Below, one piece after another: positions 9,473-17,421 of a stretch of 64,000 bases of DNA. The notes beneath the pieces are model-generated. The model was not told the origin of the DNA. It saw only the letters and a list, made by a program, of their open reading frames with translations, and ran no database searches. Source of the DNA: CAWDNM01 sp964521195 (lineage in GTDB: Bacteria > Actinomycetota > Coriobacteriia > Anaerosomatales > JAAXUF01); the NCBI GenBank assembly GCA_964521195.1, contig CAZFRE010000005.1, forward strand, positions 93,340-157,339, in the 5' to 3' direction. Both the position numbers and the translations under genes were made by a program. Position 1 is the first letter of the stretch. The number at the start of each line of letters is the position of its first letter.

Positions 9473-9928
9473 ATGCCTGTTCCCGAAGCCGAAGCTGACG
9501 CGCGCGTGGCGCAGTTCAGCGAGGCGCTGCGTTCGAGCGGGTTCCGCTTGACGACCCAGCGCCTCGAGGTCGTCCGCGAGGTCGCGTCCACCGACGCGCA
9601 CCCCGACGCCGATCGGGTCTTCCGCGCCGTGCGCGAGCGCATCCCCACGATCTCGCTCGACACCGTCTACCGCACGCTCGGCACCCTTGCCGACCTCGGG
9701 CTCGTGAACCGGGTCCTCGGCGAGAGGGGCACCGCGCGCTTCGACGCGAACACTTCCCATCACCACCACTTCGTCTGCACCCGGTGCGGGCGCATCGACG
9801 ACGTCGACAGTGCCTCGCTCGACAGTGTCGGTCTGCCTGCGAACGCGGACGCACTCGGGCGTGTCGACTCGGTGGAGGTGCGGTTCCGCGGCGTCTGCCG
9901 CACATGCGCTACAGGTGACCATTCCTGA
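9473..9928 (+). CDS. Fur-family regulator, PerR-like
   Basis: A 151-residue metalloregulator. The N-terminal winged helix is recognisable by RLTTQRLEVVREVAS, HPDADRVFRAVRER and the DNA-reading helix SLDTVYRTLGTL. The C-terminal dimerisation domain carries HHHHFVCTRCGRI and CRTCATGD, a four-cysteine structural zinc site made of two CxxC pairs. His-rich residues before it can form the sensing site. The gene lies 61 nt upstream of katG in the same direction, the classical arrangement for a peroxide-sensing PerR. Fur or Zur roles cannot be ruled out from sequence alone. GGAGG precedes the ATG. Confidence 0.85.
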   Translation: MPVPEAEADARVAQFSEALRSSGFRLTTQRLEVVREVASTDAHPDADRVFRAVRERIPTISLDTVYRTLGTLADLGLVNRVLGERGTARFDANTSHHHHFVCTRCGRIDDVDSASLDSVGLPANADALGRVDSVEVRFRGVCRTCATGDHS

Positions 9929-9989
9929 GCCGAACGGCTCGGGCCAGCGAGGCGCTCCGTGCCTGGCGGAGCGGGAAAGGGGAGTCAGC

Positions 9990-12161
9990 ATGTCCGACGG
10001 ACACAAGACGATCGCAGGAGGCGGTGCGTCGAACCGTGACTGGTGGCCGGACCAACTCAACCTCAAGGTGCTTCGGCAGGATTGCCCCGCTAACAGCCCC
10101 ATGGGCGATGACTTCGACTACGCCGGGGAGTTCTCGAAGCTCGACCTGGATGCGGTCAAGAAGGACCTCTACGACCTCATGACCGACTCTCAGGACTGGT
10201 GGCCGGCCGACTACGGCAACTACGGCGGACTCATGATCCGCATGGCGTGGCACAGCGCCGGCACGTATCGGCTGAGCGACGGGCGTGGCGGCGCGGGAGC
10301 CGGCCAGCAACGCTTCGCCCCGCTCAACAGCTGGCCGGACAACGCGAACCTCGACAAGGCGCGCAGGCTGTTGTGGCCCATCAAGCAGAAGTACGGCCGC
10401 GCCATCTCTTGGGCCGACCTCATGATCCTCGCCGGCAACTGCGCGCTCGAGAAGATGGGCTTCACGACGTTCGGCTTCGCCGGCGGTCGCGAGGACGTGT
10501 GGGAGCCCGACGAGAGCGTGTACTGGGGTTCGGAGTCCGAATGGCTCGGCGACGAGCGCTACTCGGGCGAACGCGAGCTCGAGAACCCGCTCGCAGCGGT
10601 GCAGATGGGCCTCATCTACGTGAACCCGCAGGGTCCCAACGGCAACCCCGATCCGGTCGCCTCCGGCAAGGACGTGCGCGACACGTTCGCGCGTATGGCC
10701 ATGAATGACGAAGAGACGGTCGCGCTCGTCGCGGGCGGCCACAGCTTCGGCAAGTGCCACGGCGCCGGCGATGCGGCGCTCGTCGGCCCCGAGCCCGAGG
10801 CCGCCCCGATCGAGGAGCAGGGTCTCGGCTGGAAGAGCTCATACGGCAGCGGCAAGGGCGCCGACACCATCACGAGCGGTCTCGAGGGCGCCTGGAAGCC
10901 GAACCCGACCCGCTGGGACATGGGCTACCTCGAGATGCTCTTCAAGTACGACTGGGAGCTCATCAAGAGCCCTGCGGGCGCGTACCAGTGGCTGGCCAAG
11001 GACGTCGCCGATGAGGACATGGTGGTCGACGCGTTCGATCCCACCAAGAAGCACCGCCCGATGATGACCACGGCGGACCTCTCGTTGAAGTTCGACCCGA
11101 TCTATGAGCCCATCGCCCGCCGCTTCCGCGACAACCCAGAGGAGTTCGCCGACGCCTTCGCGCGCGCGTGGTTCAAGCTCACGCACCGCGACATGGGCCC
11201 GAAGGCGCGCTATCTCGGCCCCGAGGTGCCGGACGAGGACCTCATCTGGCAGGACCCGGTGCCGCCGATCGATCACGCGCTGATCGACGCGGCCGATGTC
11301 GAGGCCCTCAAGGACAAGGTGCTCGCGTCCGGTCTCACGGTGGCCGAGCTCGTCTCGGTGGCGTGGGCGTCGGCGTCGACGTTCCGCGGCTCGGACAAAC
11401 GGGGCGGCGCGAACGGTGCACGCGTGCGGCTTGTTCCGCAGGTCGACTGGGAGGTCAACGAGCCGGAGAAGCTCAAGCGGATACTCGGCGTGCTCGAGGG
11501 CATCCAGAGCGAGTTCAACGCCGGCCTGGCGGGCGCCAAGCGGATCTCGCTCGCGGATCTGATCGTGCTTGCGGGAGGGGCAGGAGTGGAACGTGCGGCG
11601 CGGGCCGCCGGTTTCGAGGTGACGGTGCCGTTCACGCCCGGGCGCACCGATGCATCGCAGGAGCAGACCGACGTCACGTCGTTCTCGGTGCTCGAGCCCA
11701 AAGCCGACGGGTTCCGCAACTACCAGATGGCCGACTATGCCGTGTCAGCAGAGGAGCTGCTTGTCGACCGCGCACAGCTGCTCACGCTGAGCGCTCCGGA
11801 GATGACGGTGCTGCTCGGCGGTTTGCGGGTGCTGGGAGCGAACTTCGCAGGCTCTGCGCACGGCGTATTCACGAAGCAGCCCGGCGCCCTCACGAACGAC
11901 TTCTTCGTCAACCTGCTCGACATGCGCACGGAGTGGAAACCCGCCTCCGAGAAGGGCGACGTGTACGAGGGTCGCGATCGGTCGACGGGAGAGCTCGTGT
12001 GGACCGCGACGCGGGTGGACCTGGTCTTTGGGGCGAACTCGCAGTTGCGCGCGCTCGCCGAGGTCTATGCCAGCGACGACGCGACGGCCCAGTTCGTCAG
12101 TGACTTCGTGGCCGTGTGGAACAAGATCATGGAGCTCGACCGGTTCGACCTGAAGCGATAG
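9990..12161 (+). CDS. katG: Catalase-peroxidase
   Basis: Bifunctional haem enzyme destroying hydrogen peroxide. At 723 residues it has the usual family length, with an active N-terminal haem domain and a degenerate C-terminal duplicate. The distal Arg-Trp-His triad is in MIRMAWHSAGTYR (about residue 86). The Tyr of the Met-Tyr-Trp adduct is in GLIYVNPQGPNG, and the Met in ARMAMNDEET. The proximal haem ligand lies in AGGHSFGKCHG, where the more usual HTFGKTHG has Ser and Cys substitutions. I chose ATG 9990 because GGGGAG lies just upstream; the frame is open further but without a start signal. It is probably controlled by the PerR-like regulator before it. Confidence 0.95.
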   Translation: MSDGHKTIAGGGASNRDWWPDQLNLKVLRQDCPANSPMGDDFDYAGEFSKLDLDAVKKDLYDLMTDSQDWWPADYGNYGGLMIRMAWHSAGTYRLSDGRGGAGAGQQRFAPLNSWPDNANLDKARRLLWPIKQKYGRAISWADLMILAGNCALEKMGFTTFGFAGGREDVWEPDESVYWGSESEWLGDERYSGERELENPLAAVQMGLIYVNPQGPNGNPDPVASGKDVRDTFARMAMNDEETVALVAGGHSFGKCHGAGDAALVGPEPEAAPIEEQGLGWKSSYGSGKGADTITSGLEGAWKPNPTRWDMGYLEMLFKYDWELIKSPAGAYQWLAKDVADEDMVVDAFDPTKKHRPMMTTADLSLKFDPIYEPIARRFRDNPEEFADAFARAWFKLTHRDMGPKARYLGPEVPDEDLIWQDPVPPIDHALIDAADVEALKDKVLASGLTVAELVSVAWASASTFRGSDKRGGANGARVRLVPQVDWEVNEPEKLKRILGVLEGIQSEFNAGLAGAKRISLADLIVLAGGAGVERAARAAGFEVTVPFTPGRTDASQEQTDVTSFSVLEPKADGFRNYQMADYAVSAEELLVDRAQLLTLSAPEMTVLLGGLRVLGANFAGSAHGVFTKQPGALTNDFFVNLLDMRTEWKPASEKGDVYEGRDRSTGELVWTATRVDLVFGANSQLRALAEVYASDDATAQFVSDFVAVWNKIMELDRFDLKR

Positions 12162-12177
12162 GGCGTCGAGTACGGGC

Positions 12178-14268
12178 CTACCCCCATAACCCCCGCACGC
12201 CGGCGCGGATGCTCGCGCTCGTCGTGCGGGGGGCCGGTGCGTCATCGCCGGAGAGGGTGTCGGGCGCCGCGACGATCTGGACGAAGTGCGGCATGACGCG
12301 CTCTGTCAGGAAGCGTGTTCGCTGCGCGTAGCCGTGCGTGTCGGCCGTGCCCCACGGCTGCGTGTAGTAGCGCAGCGGGTGTGTGATGTAGAGATGGTTC
12401 TTCGCGCGCGTGCAGGCCACGTAGAACAGGCGTCGCTCCTCCTCGACCTCTTCGGGGGACCCCGTTGCCATGTCGCTCGGGATGTTGCCGTCAGCGGCGT
12501 GGATCACGTAGACGCAATCGAACTCAAGCCCCTTGGCCGAGTGCATCGTCGACAGGATCACGTAGTCCTCATCGAGCACGGGCGGCCCGGCGAGGTCCTG
12601 CGTGTAGGAGGGCGGGTCGAGCGCGAGTTCCGCGAGGAAGCGCGAGCGGTCCTGCGCGCGTGACGCCAGCGACTCGATCTGCTCGAGGTCGCGCAGTCGC
12701 GCGTCAACGTTGTCGTAGCGGCGCTCGAGCAGCGGCGCGTAGACCTCGCGCACCGCGTGCACCTGCGCCGGCACCTCACCCGGGCCTGCCGAGGCGAGCG
12801 CGCGCACGAGCGACACGACGCCGGGCCACAGCTCCCGCGCGGCCTCCGGCACGTCAGCGCCCACCCACGCCTCGAAGTCGCCTCCGCTCTGGGAGAGCGC
12901 GGCCATCAGCGATGAGGCGGTTCGCGGGCCGATACCGGGCATGAGGCCGAGCACGCGCAGTCCCGCCATCGCGTCGCGTGGGTTCTCGGCGAGGCGCAGG
13001 AAGCTCACGAGGTCCTTCACGTGCGCCATCTCGACGAAGCGCAGTCCCCCGTACTTGTGGAAGGGGATGTTGCGCCGGGAGAGTTCCATCTCCAGCGCCA
13101 TCGAGTGGTGGGCCGCTCTGAACAGCACGCACTGGTGTTTGAGCAGCGTGCCCTGCTCCCGATGGTCGAGGATGCGCTCGCACAGCCAGCTCGTCTGCTC
13201 GGCTTCGTCTCGGCAGGTGACGAGTGAGGGACGGCCGCCACCCTCGCGCGCGGTCCACAGGTCCTTCTCGCGGCGTTCCGTGGACTCTGCGATCACCGCA
13301 TTGGTCGCGATGAGGATCGGGCCGGTCGAGCGGTAGTTGCGCGTGAGCGTGAGAACCTCGGCGCCGGGGAAGCGCAGCTCGAAGTCGAGGATGTTGCGCA
13401 CGGTCGCTGCGCGGAAGCTGTAGATCGACTGCGCGTCGTCGCCGACGCACGTGACGCCGGTCCCATCGGGCCGCAGCCGGGAGACGATGTCGGCTTGCAG
13501 GACGTTGGTGTCCTGGTACTCGTCGACGAGCACGTGGTCGAACCGCTCGCGAACCCGCTCACCGGCGTCGGGATCGCCGAGCAGGCCGTGCCAGAACAGC
13601 AGCAGGTCGTCGTAGTCGAGGACCTGCTGCTCCTCCTTCATGTCGGTGTAGCGTGCGAAGAGCCGTTTGAGGTCGTCCTCGGACTTTCGGCACCAGGGGA
13701 ACGAGCCTGACAGGACCTCGTGGAGTGGCAGCTGGGCATTCACGCAGCGGGAGTAGATGTCCAGGCACGTCGACTTCTGCGGGAATCGCGAGCCGCCTCG
13801 GCCCAAACCGAGCTCGGTGCGCGCGAGGTGCATGAGGTCCTCAGAGTCGCTGCGGTCCAGGATCGTGAAGTCCGGCTCCATGCCGATATCGCGGGCATGG
13901 ATGCGCAGCAGCCGCGCGGCGACGGCATGGAAGGTACCGCCCCACACGCGCGCGCCGGAGAGCGCCGGCCCGCCGTTCTCGGCCGAGGAGCGCAGGATGC
14001 CGTCCACGCGGCGGATCATCTCGGAGGCGGCGCGGCGCGTGAATGTGAGGAGCAGGACGCGGCCCGGATCGGCTCCCTGCGCGATGAGATGCGCGACCCG
14101 GTGGGCGAGGGTGGCGGTCTTGCCCGTGCCGGCGCCTGCGACGATGAGCAGAGCGCCTTCTGCGTGGGCAGCAGCGGCGCGTTGCTCGTCGTTGAGGTCG
14201 ACGAGCAGGGCGTCGGCTGCCGCGGCTGCGCCTGCGACTGGATGCGGCGAGGGGGTCTCAGCGAGCAC
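12178..14268 (-). CDS. UvrD/PcrA-like superfamily 1A DNA helicase
   Basis: A 696-residue 3'-5' helicase. Motifs in order: Q-motif LNDEQRAAAAH, Walker A VAGAGTGKTAT, GTFHAVAARLLR, Walker B LVDEYQDTN, GDDAQSIYSFR, RNYRST, the motif V region STMHSAKGLEFD and motif VI EEERRLFYVACTRA. Likely roles are nucleotide excision or mismatch repair and clearing of replication forks. The GTG at 14268 is chosen because AGGAG lies 6 nt upstream; an ATG-initiated longer frame extends about 78 codons upstream into low-complexity sequence and is not believed. It converges with katG with only 16 nt between stops and is divergent from the ATP synthase operon. Confidence 0.9.
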   Translation of the reverse strand: MLAETPSPHPVAGAAAAADALLVDLNDEQRAAAAHAEGALLIVAGAGTGKTATLAHRVAHLIAQGADPGRVLLLTFTRRAASEMIRRVDGILRSSAENGGPALSGARVWGGTFHAVAARLLRIHARDIGMEPDFTILDRSDSEDLMHLARTELGLGRGGSRFPQKSTCLDIYSRCVNAQLPLHEVLSGSFPWCRKSEDDLKRLFARYTDMKEEQQVLDYDDLLLFWHGLLGDPDAGERVRERFDHVLVDEYQDTNVLQADIVSRLRPDGTGVTCVGDDAQSIYSFRAATVRNILDFELRFPGAEVLTLTRNYRSTGPILIATNAVIAESTERREKDLWTAREGGGRPSLVTCRDEAEQTSWLCERILDHREQGTLLKHQCVLFRAAHHSMALEMELSRRNIPFHKYGGLRFVEMAHVKDLVSFLRLAENPRDAMAGLRVLGLMPGIGPRTASSLMAALSQSGGDFEAWVGADVPEAARELWPGVVSLVRALASAGPGEVPAQVHAVREVYAPLLERRYDNVDARLRDLEQIESLASRAQDRSRFLAELALDPPSYTQDLAGPPVLDEDYVILSTMHSAKGLEFDCVYVIHAADGNIPSDMATGSPEEVEEERRLFYVACTRAKNHLYITHPLRYYTQPWGTADTHGYAQRTRFLTERVMPHFVQIVAAPDTLSGDDAPAPRTTSASIRAGVRGLWG

Positions 14269-14540
14269 AGCGAACTCCTGTTCGATTCGGGGTTCGTCGA
14301 GCGTAGCATGCACTCGAGCCGGTGTCGAACAGGTGTTCGCTTCATACCCTCCACCTAACGGAGGACGTTCGTCGCCCATTGGTCTGAGTGCGAGTGATAC
14401 TTCCGTTGCACGGGAATAGGTACAACTGGAAGAAGTGGTCTCTGCATGAGGCCCACGACCCCGCTTCGGAACGACTTCAGAGCGTTCGAACCGTGTGAGC
14501 AACGGAGCCGCGCGACCTCGTCATCGAGGGGGCGGCACAG

Positions 14541-14795
14541 ATGACACCCACTACTGTCGACCGGCCCGCGCACGTCGAGCCCGGGCGTGACGGCCATCCC
14601 GACCTCATCTCGCGCGAGTTCATGCGGGTGATCGCGATCTGGTCGATCGTGCCCGCGTACATGCTCGCGGGCATGTTCCTCGGTTGGATCGCCGATTCCG
14701 TGCTGCACACCTCACCCTACGGGATAGGCGTCGGTCTCATCATCGGACTCATCCTCGCCGTGCGGGACATGCTTCGCCTGCGCGACACCTTCTAG
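14541..14795 (+). CDS. AtpZ/AtpI-type small ATP synthase accessory membrane protein
   Basis: An 84-residue protein with a polar N-terminus and two predicted membrane helices (VIAIWSIVPAYMLAGMFLG and YGIGVGLIIGLILAV) separated by a short loop, then MLRLRDTF. The glycine-spaced helices and the position as first gene of an F-type ATP synthase operon match the AtpZ/AtpI (AtpQ/R-like) accessory family, thought to help c-ring assembly or metal uptake. The 272-nt region before it, shared with the divergent helicase gene, must hold the operon promoter, but I could not choose a convincing -35/-10 pair. Confidence 0.6.
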   Translation: MTPTTVDRPAHVEPGRDGHPDLISREFMRVIAIWSIVPAYMLAGMFLGWIADSVLHTSPYGIGVGLIIGLILAVRDMLRLRDTF

Positions 14796-14814
14796 GCATC
14801 GGTTGAGGAATGGG

Positions 14815-15240
14815 GTGAGACAGGTGGAGCACGACACGGTACTCGGCTTCTCGTGGGACTTCCTCGATGAGATGAGCGTGTGGGCGCTTGTCATCGGTAC
14901 AGCGATCGGGCTCGTCGGCGGCTACATCACCGGCAGCGTCTCGTTCGCGCTGGGGTGCCTGGTGGCACTCGGCGTGGACATCGCGTTGGTCAGGACCGCA
15001 ACACACCGCGCCAGGCGCGAGCTCGAGGCAGGCCGCATCGACTCCGTCGCGCCAACGATCATGCTCGCCGTGCGGCTCGTCGTGAAGGCGCTGCTGCTTG
15101 TTGCCGCGATCTTCGTCCCGCAGGTCCTGGGCTTCACCGGGACGGTGGTGGGTGCGCTGACCTACGACATCACGCTCGTGATCGTGGGCAGCATCGTGGC
15201 GGCATCACGGACGATGCGCCACCCGAAGGCGGGGGGGTGA
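14815..15240 (+). CDS. AtpI-like ATP synthase-associated membrane protein
   Basis: About 141 residues with four predicted membrane helices: WALVIGTAIGLVGGYITG, FALGCLVALGVDIALV, TIMLAVRLVVKALLLVAAIF and ALTYDITLVIVGSIVAA. Size, topology and position between the first small gene and atpB match the loosely conserved ATP synthase I protein. GTG 14815 is preferred (GAGG 6 nt upstream). TTG 14803 and GTG 14824 are alternatives. Its stop overlaps the atpB start by 4 nt. Individual residues do not identify the family strongly; the call rests mainly on context. Confidence 0.55.
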   Translation: MRQVEHDTVLGFSWDFLDEMSVWALVIGTAIGLVGGYITGSVSFALGCLVALGVDIALVRTATHRARRELEAGRIDSVAPTIMLAVRLVVKALLLVAAIFVPQVLGFTGTVVGALTYDITLVIVGSIVAASRTMRHPKAGG

Positions 15241-15971
15241 ACTCGGTGAAGCCGCTCGACGCATCCGGGTTGATCGTCCTCGTGAACTCCCTGCTCGTGG
15301 CTGCGGGCCTCGTGGCGGCTGGCGCGTGGCTGGCGCACGGCCAGCTCTCGGTGTCTGCGCCCGGGGTGCGCCAGAACATCGGCGAGGCTATTCTCGGCTT
15401 CTTCGTGGGCAAGTCGCGCGGAGTCGCGCACGGCGAGAAACACGACCGCATCATGCGACTCGTGACGCCGCTGCTTACGACCTTGTTCCTCTTCATCATC
15501 GTGAGCAACATGCTCGCAGTCGTTCCGGTGCCGATCGTGAACCGTCCGCCAACGTCGCACTTCTCAGTGACGCTGGGGCTTGCGCTGTGCGCTGTCCTCG
15601 GGACGATGATCGTGTCGGCAGCGGTGAAAGGCATGGGACGCACGCTCAAGCACCTCGTGTGGCCCAACCCGCTGCAGTGGGTCTCGGAGATCACCGACGT
15701 GCTGTCGCTCTCGCTGCGACTGTTCGGCAACATCGCCGGCGAGTACATGACGGTGGCGCTCGTCGTGCTCGTGGTCCCGTGGGGGATCCCGCTCATCCTG
15801 CACGCGCTGGGACTCATCCCGGCGTTCGTGCAGGCGCTCGTCTTCACGCTCCTGACCACCAGCTTCCTAGCGAACGCGCTTCATGAGGAGGCGGGGTCGC
15901 GCCGCGCCGAGAAGACATCGAGACGCGCGGTGGCACCCGCCGCACGCACGCCCGCCGAGGGGAGGTCTTAG
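15237..15971 (+). CDS. atpB: F-type ATP synthase subunit a
   Basis: Membrane stator subunit that forms the ion half-channels against the c-ring. The 244-residue protein carries the essential arginine in LSLRLFGNIAGEYM and the C-terminal helix with FVQALVFTLLTTSFLANAL. Early helices include TPLLTTLFLFIIVSNMLAVVP. It ends in a basic tail (RRAEKTSRRAVAPAAR). GTG 15237 overlaps the previous stop; a second GTG three codons later is possible. The sequence is somewhat divergent around PNPLQWVSEITDVL but all key residues seem present. Confidence 0.92.
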   Translation: MNSVKPLDASGLIVLVNSLLVAAGLVAAGAWLAHGQLSVSAPGVRQNIGEAILGFFVGKSRGVAHGEKHDRIMRLVTPLLTTLFLFIIVSNMLAVVPVPIVNRPPTSHFSVTLGLALCAVLGTMIVSAAVKGMGRTLKHLVWPNPLQWVSEITDVLSLSLRLFGNIAGEYMTVALVVLVVPWGIPLILHALGLIPAFVQALVFTLLTTSFLANALHEEAGSRRAEKTSRRAVAPAARTPAEGRS

Positions 15972-15974
15972 ATC

Positions 15975-16208
15975 ATGGAAACCAACACCGTCCTGCTCGC
16001 GCTCGTCGCCGTGCTCCCGATCGCGGTGGGAGCGGCGTTCGCGTCATACGCGATGCGCCACGTATCCACCTCGGCGATCGACGGGATGACTCGCCAGCCG
16101 GAGATCGCGCCGCAGCTCTTCACGGCGATGCTCATCGGCATGGCGCTCATCGAGGCGCTGTGCATCTACACGCTCGTGGTCACGCTCGTGATCTCACAGA
16201 AGATGTAG
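15975..16208 (+). CDS. atpE: F-type ATP synthase subunit c, divergent
   Basis: A 77-residue two-helix rotor protein. The polar loop RQPE is intact, and the ion-carrying glutamate lies 20 residues after that Arg in IGMALIEALCIYTLV, the same spacing as in E. coli. The residue after the Glu is Ala rather than Ser/Thr, arguing for protons rather than sodium. Helix 1 is odd: the glycine-rich GxGxGxG packing motif is replaced by VGAAFASYAMRHVSTSA, with Arg and His where other c subunits have small residues. The gene lies 3 nt after atpB with GGGGAGG as ribosome site. Confidence 0.9.
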   Translation: METNTVLLALVAVLPIAVGAAFASYAMRHVSTSAIDGMTRQPEIAPQLFTAMLIGMALIEALCIYTLVVTLVISQKM

Positions 16209-16230
16209 CTCCCCGGGGGAGGTGGCAGTC

Positions 16231-16791
16231 GTGGAAACTGCCGCAGTCGCTGCAACCGAGGGCGCCGAGGCTGCCGCAAGCATCCTCCCGTCCAACCTGG
16301 ACCTGAACCCGATCAACCAGATCAGCCCGGTCGTCATCATGGCAGTCATCGTGATCATCACCCTGACCTACTTCGCGCTGCGCCGGGTGTACGTGCTGCC
16401 GTACCTCGGCGTCCTCGAGGAGCGCGAGCGTCTCTTCGAGGCGGCCGACCTGTCGTACGTGGAGGCGGCGCGGTGCGTCGACGAGGCCAACACCGGCCGC
16501 GAGAGCGCGATCGCGCAGGCCGCCGCGGAAGCCGAGGCGATCCGCGCGCACGCCCGCGAGCAGGCCGAGGCGTATCGCCGAGAGACGCTGGGTGCCGCCA
16601 CTGCCGCGGCCGCTTCGCGGCTCGAAGATGGGCGCGCGCAGATCGCCGCAGCACGGGCCGCCGAGCTGTCACGGTTGCAGGCTGAGGCGGAGGAGTGCGT
16701 GGGGCTCGCATGTCAGCAGCTCATGGACCGCTCCGACCCCGAGCTCGTCTCGGCGACCGTCGAGCGGCTCATGACGCGCCAAGTGAACTGA
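16231..16791 (+). CDS. atpF: F-type ATP synthase subunit b
   Basis: Peripheral stalk subunit: a short N-terminal stretch, one membrane helix (VVIMAVIVIITLTYFAL), then a long Ala/Glu/Arg-rich coiled coil of about 130 residues. GTG 16231 is chosen because GGGGGAGG lies 8 nt upstream; GTG 16222 sits on that ribosome site and is unlikely. 186 residues is normal for b. It is followed after 13 nt by a second b-like gene, so the stalk may be a b/b' heterodimer as in photosynthetic bacteria. Confidence 0.85.
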   Translation: METAAVAATEGAEAAASILPSNLDLNPINQISPVVIMAVIVIITLTYFALRRVYVLPYLGVLEERERLFEAADLSYVEAARCVDEANTGRESAIAQAAAEAEAIRAHAREQAEAYRRETLGAATAAAASRLEDGRAQIAAARAAELSRLQAEAEECVGLACQQLMDRSDPELVSATVERLMTRQVN

Positions 16792-16804
16792 GGAGGTGGC
16801 GGCC

Positions 16805-17419
16805 GTGTTTGGCAACCTCGCCGAGATGTACGCCGAGATCCTCACGGAGATCGGTGCCGAACTCGCACAAGACCCGATGCGCGTGGTGGCGGAGGTCGTG
16901 CAGTTCCTGCTGCTGGCGGGCATCGTCTGGGTCGTCGCTCTCGGCTTCGGCAAGCGTCGTGGCTTCGTCGCGAACATGCTGGCCGAGCGCAGGGACCGCG
17001 TCGAGGCGCGTATCGAGGGCAGCGAACTCGCGGACCAATCGCTCGCAGATGCTCGCCGAGAGGCGGCAGCGATCACGAGGGCCGCCAGGGCCAAGGCGCG
17101 AGAGTTGGTGGGCCAGGCGAAGAAGGAGGCCGTGCAGATCGAGCAGGCCACGCGAGAGGAGACCGACGCGGACGCCGCACGGATCGCAGAGCGGGCCGAG
17201 GCGGCGCTGGCGACCGAGCAGCAGGAGATGCTGCTCGAGCTTCGGGAGCGACTCGTCGATCTGGTGTCGTCCGCCACCCGCTCGATAATGAACGAGCGGC
17301 TCAGCGTGTCCGAGCAGCGTGCGCTCATCGAGGGCGCGATCGCCGAGAGCGTCGTCGCCGGTGGCGGCGCGGGTTCCGCGCACGCCCGAGTTCGGCCTGA
17401 AGCACCGAAGGAGGCGTAG
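16805..17419 (+). CDS. Second F-type ATP synthase b-type subunit (b')
   Basis: A 204-residue protein with one membrane segment (VVQFLLLAGIVWVVALGFG) near residue 30, then a charged heptad-rich coiled coil (AERRDRVEARIEGSELADQ onward), the layout of a b subunit. The C-terminus (LRERLVDLVSSATRSIMNE) looks like the b end region and not like delta. GTG 16805 has AGGAGG 8 nt upstream. It occupies the place where atpH (delta) normally stands, yet I find no delta N-terminal six-helix domain in it. It is probably paired with the preceding b subunit. Confidence 0.75.
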   Translation: MFGNLAEMYAEILTEIGAELAQDPMRVVAEVVQFLLLAGIVWVVALGFGKRRGFVANMLAERRDRVEARIEGSELADQSLADARREAAAITRAARAKARELVGQAKKEAVQIEQATREETDADAARIAERAEAALATEQQEMLLELRERLVDLVSSATRSIMNERLSVSEQRALIEGAIAESVVAGGGAGSAHARVRPEAPKEA

Positions 17420-17421
17420 CC

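Noticed and set aside
16805..17419. ATP synthase delta subunit (atpH) in the usual position
   Set aside because: The product has a membrane helix followed by a long coiled coil and no delta N-terminal helical bundle; it is a second b-type subunit.
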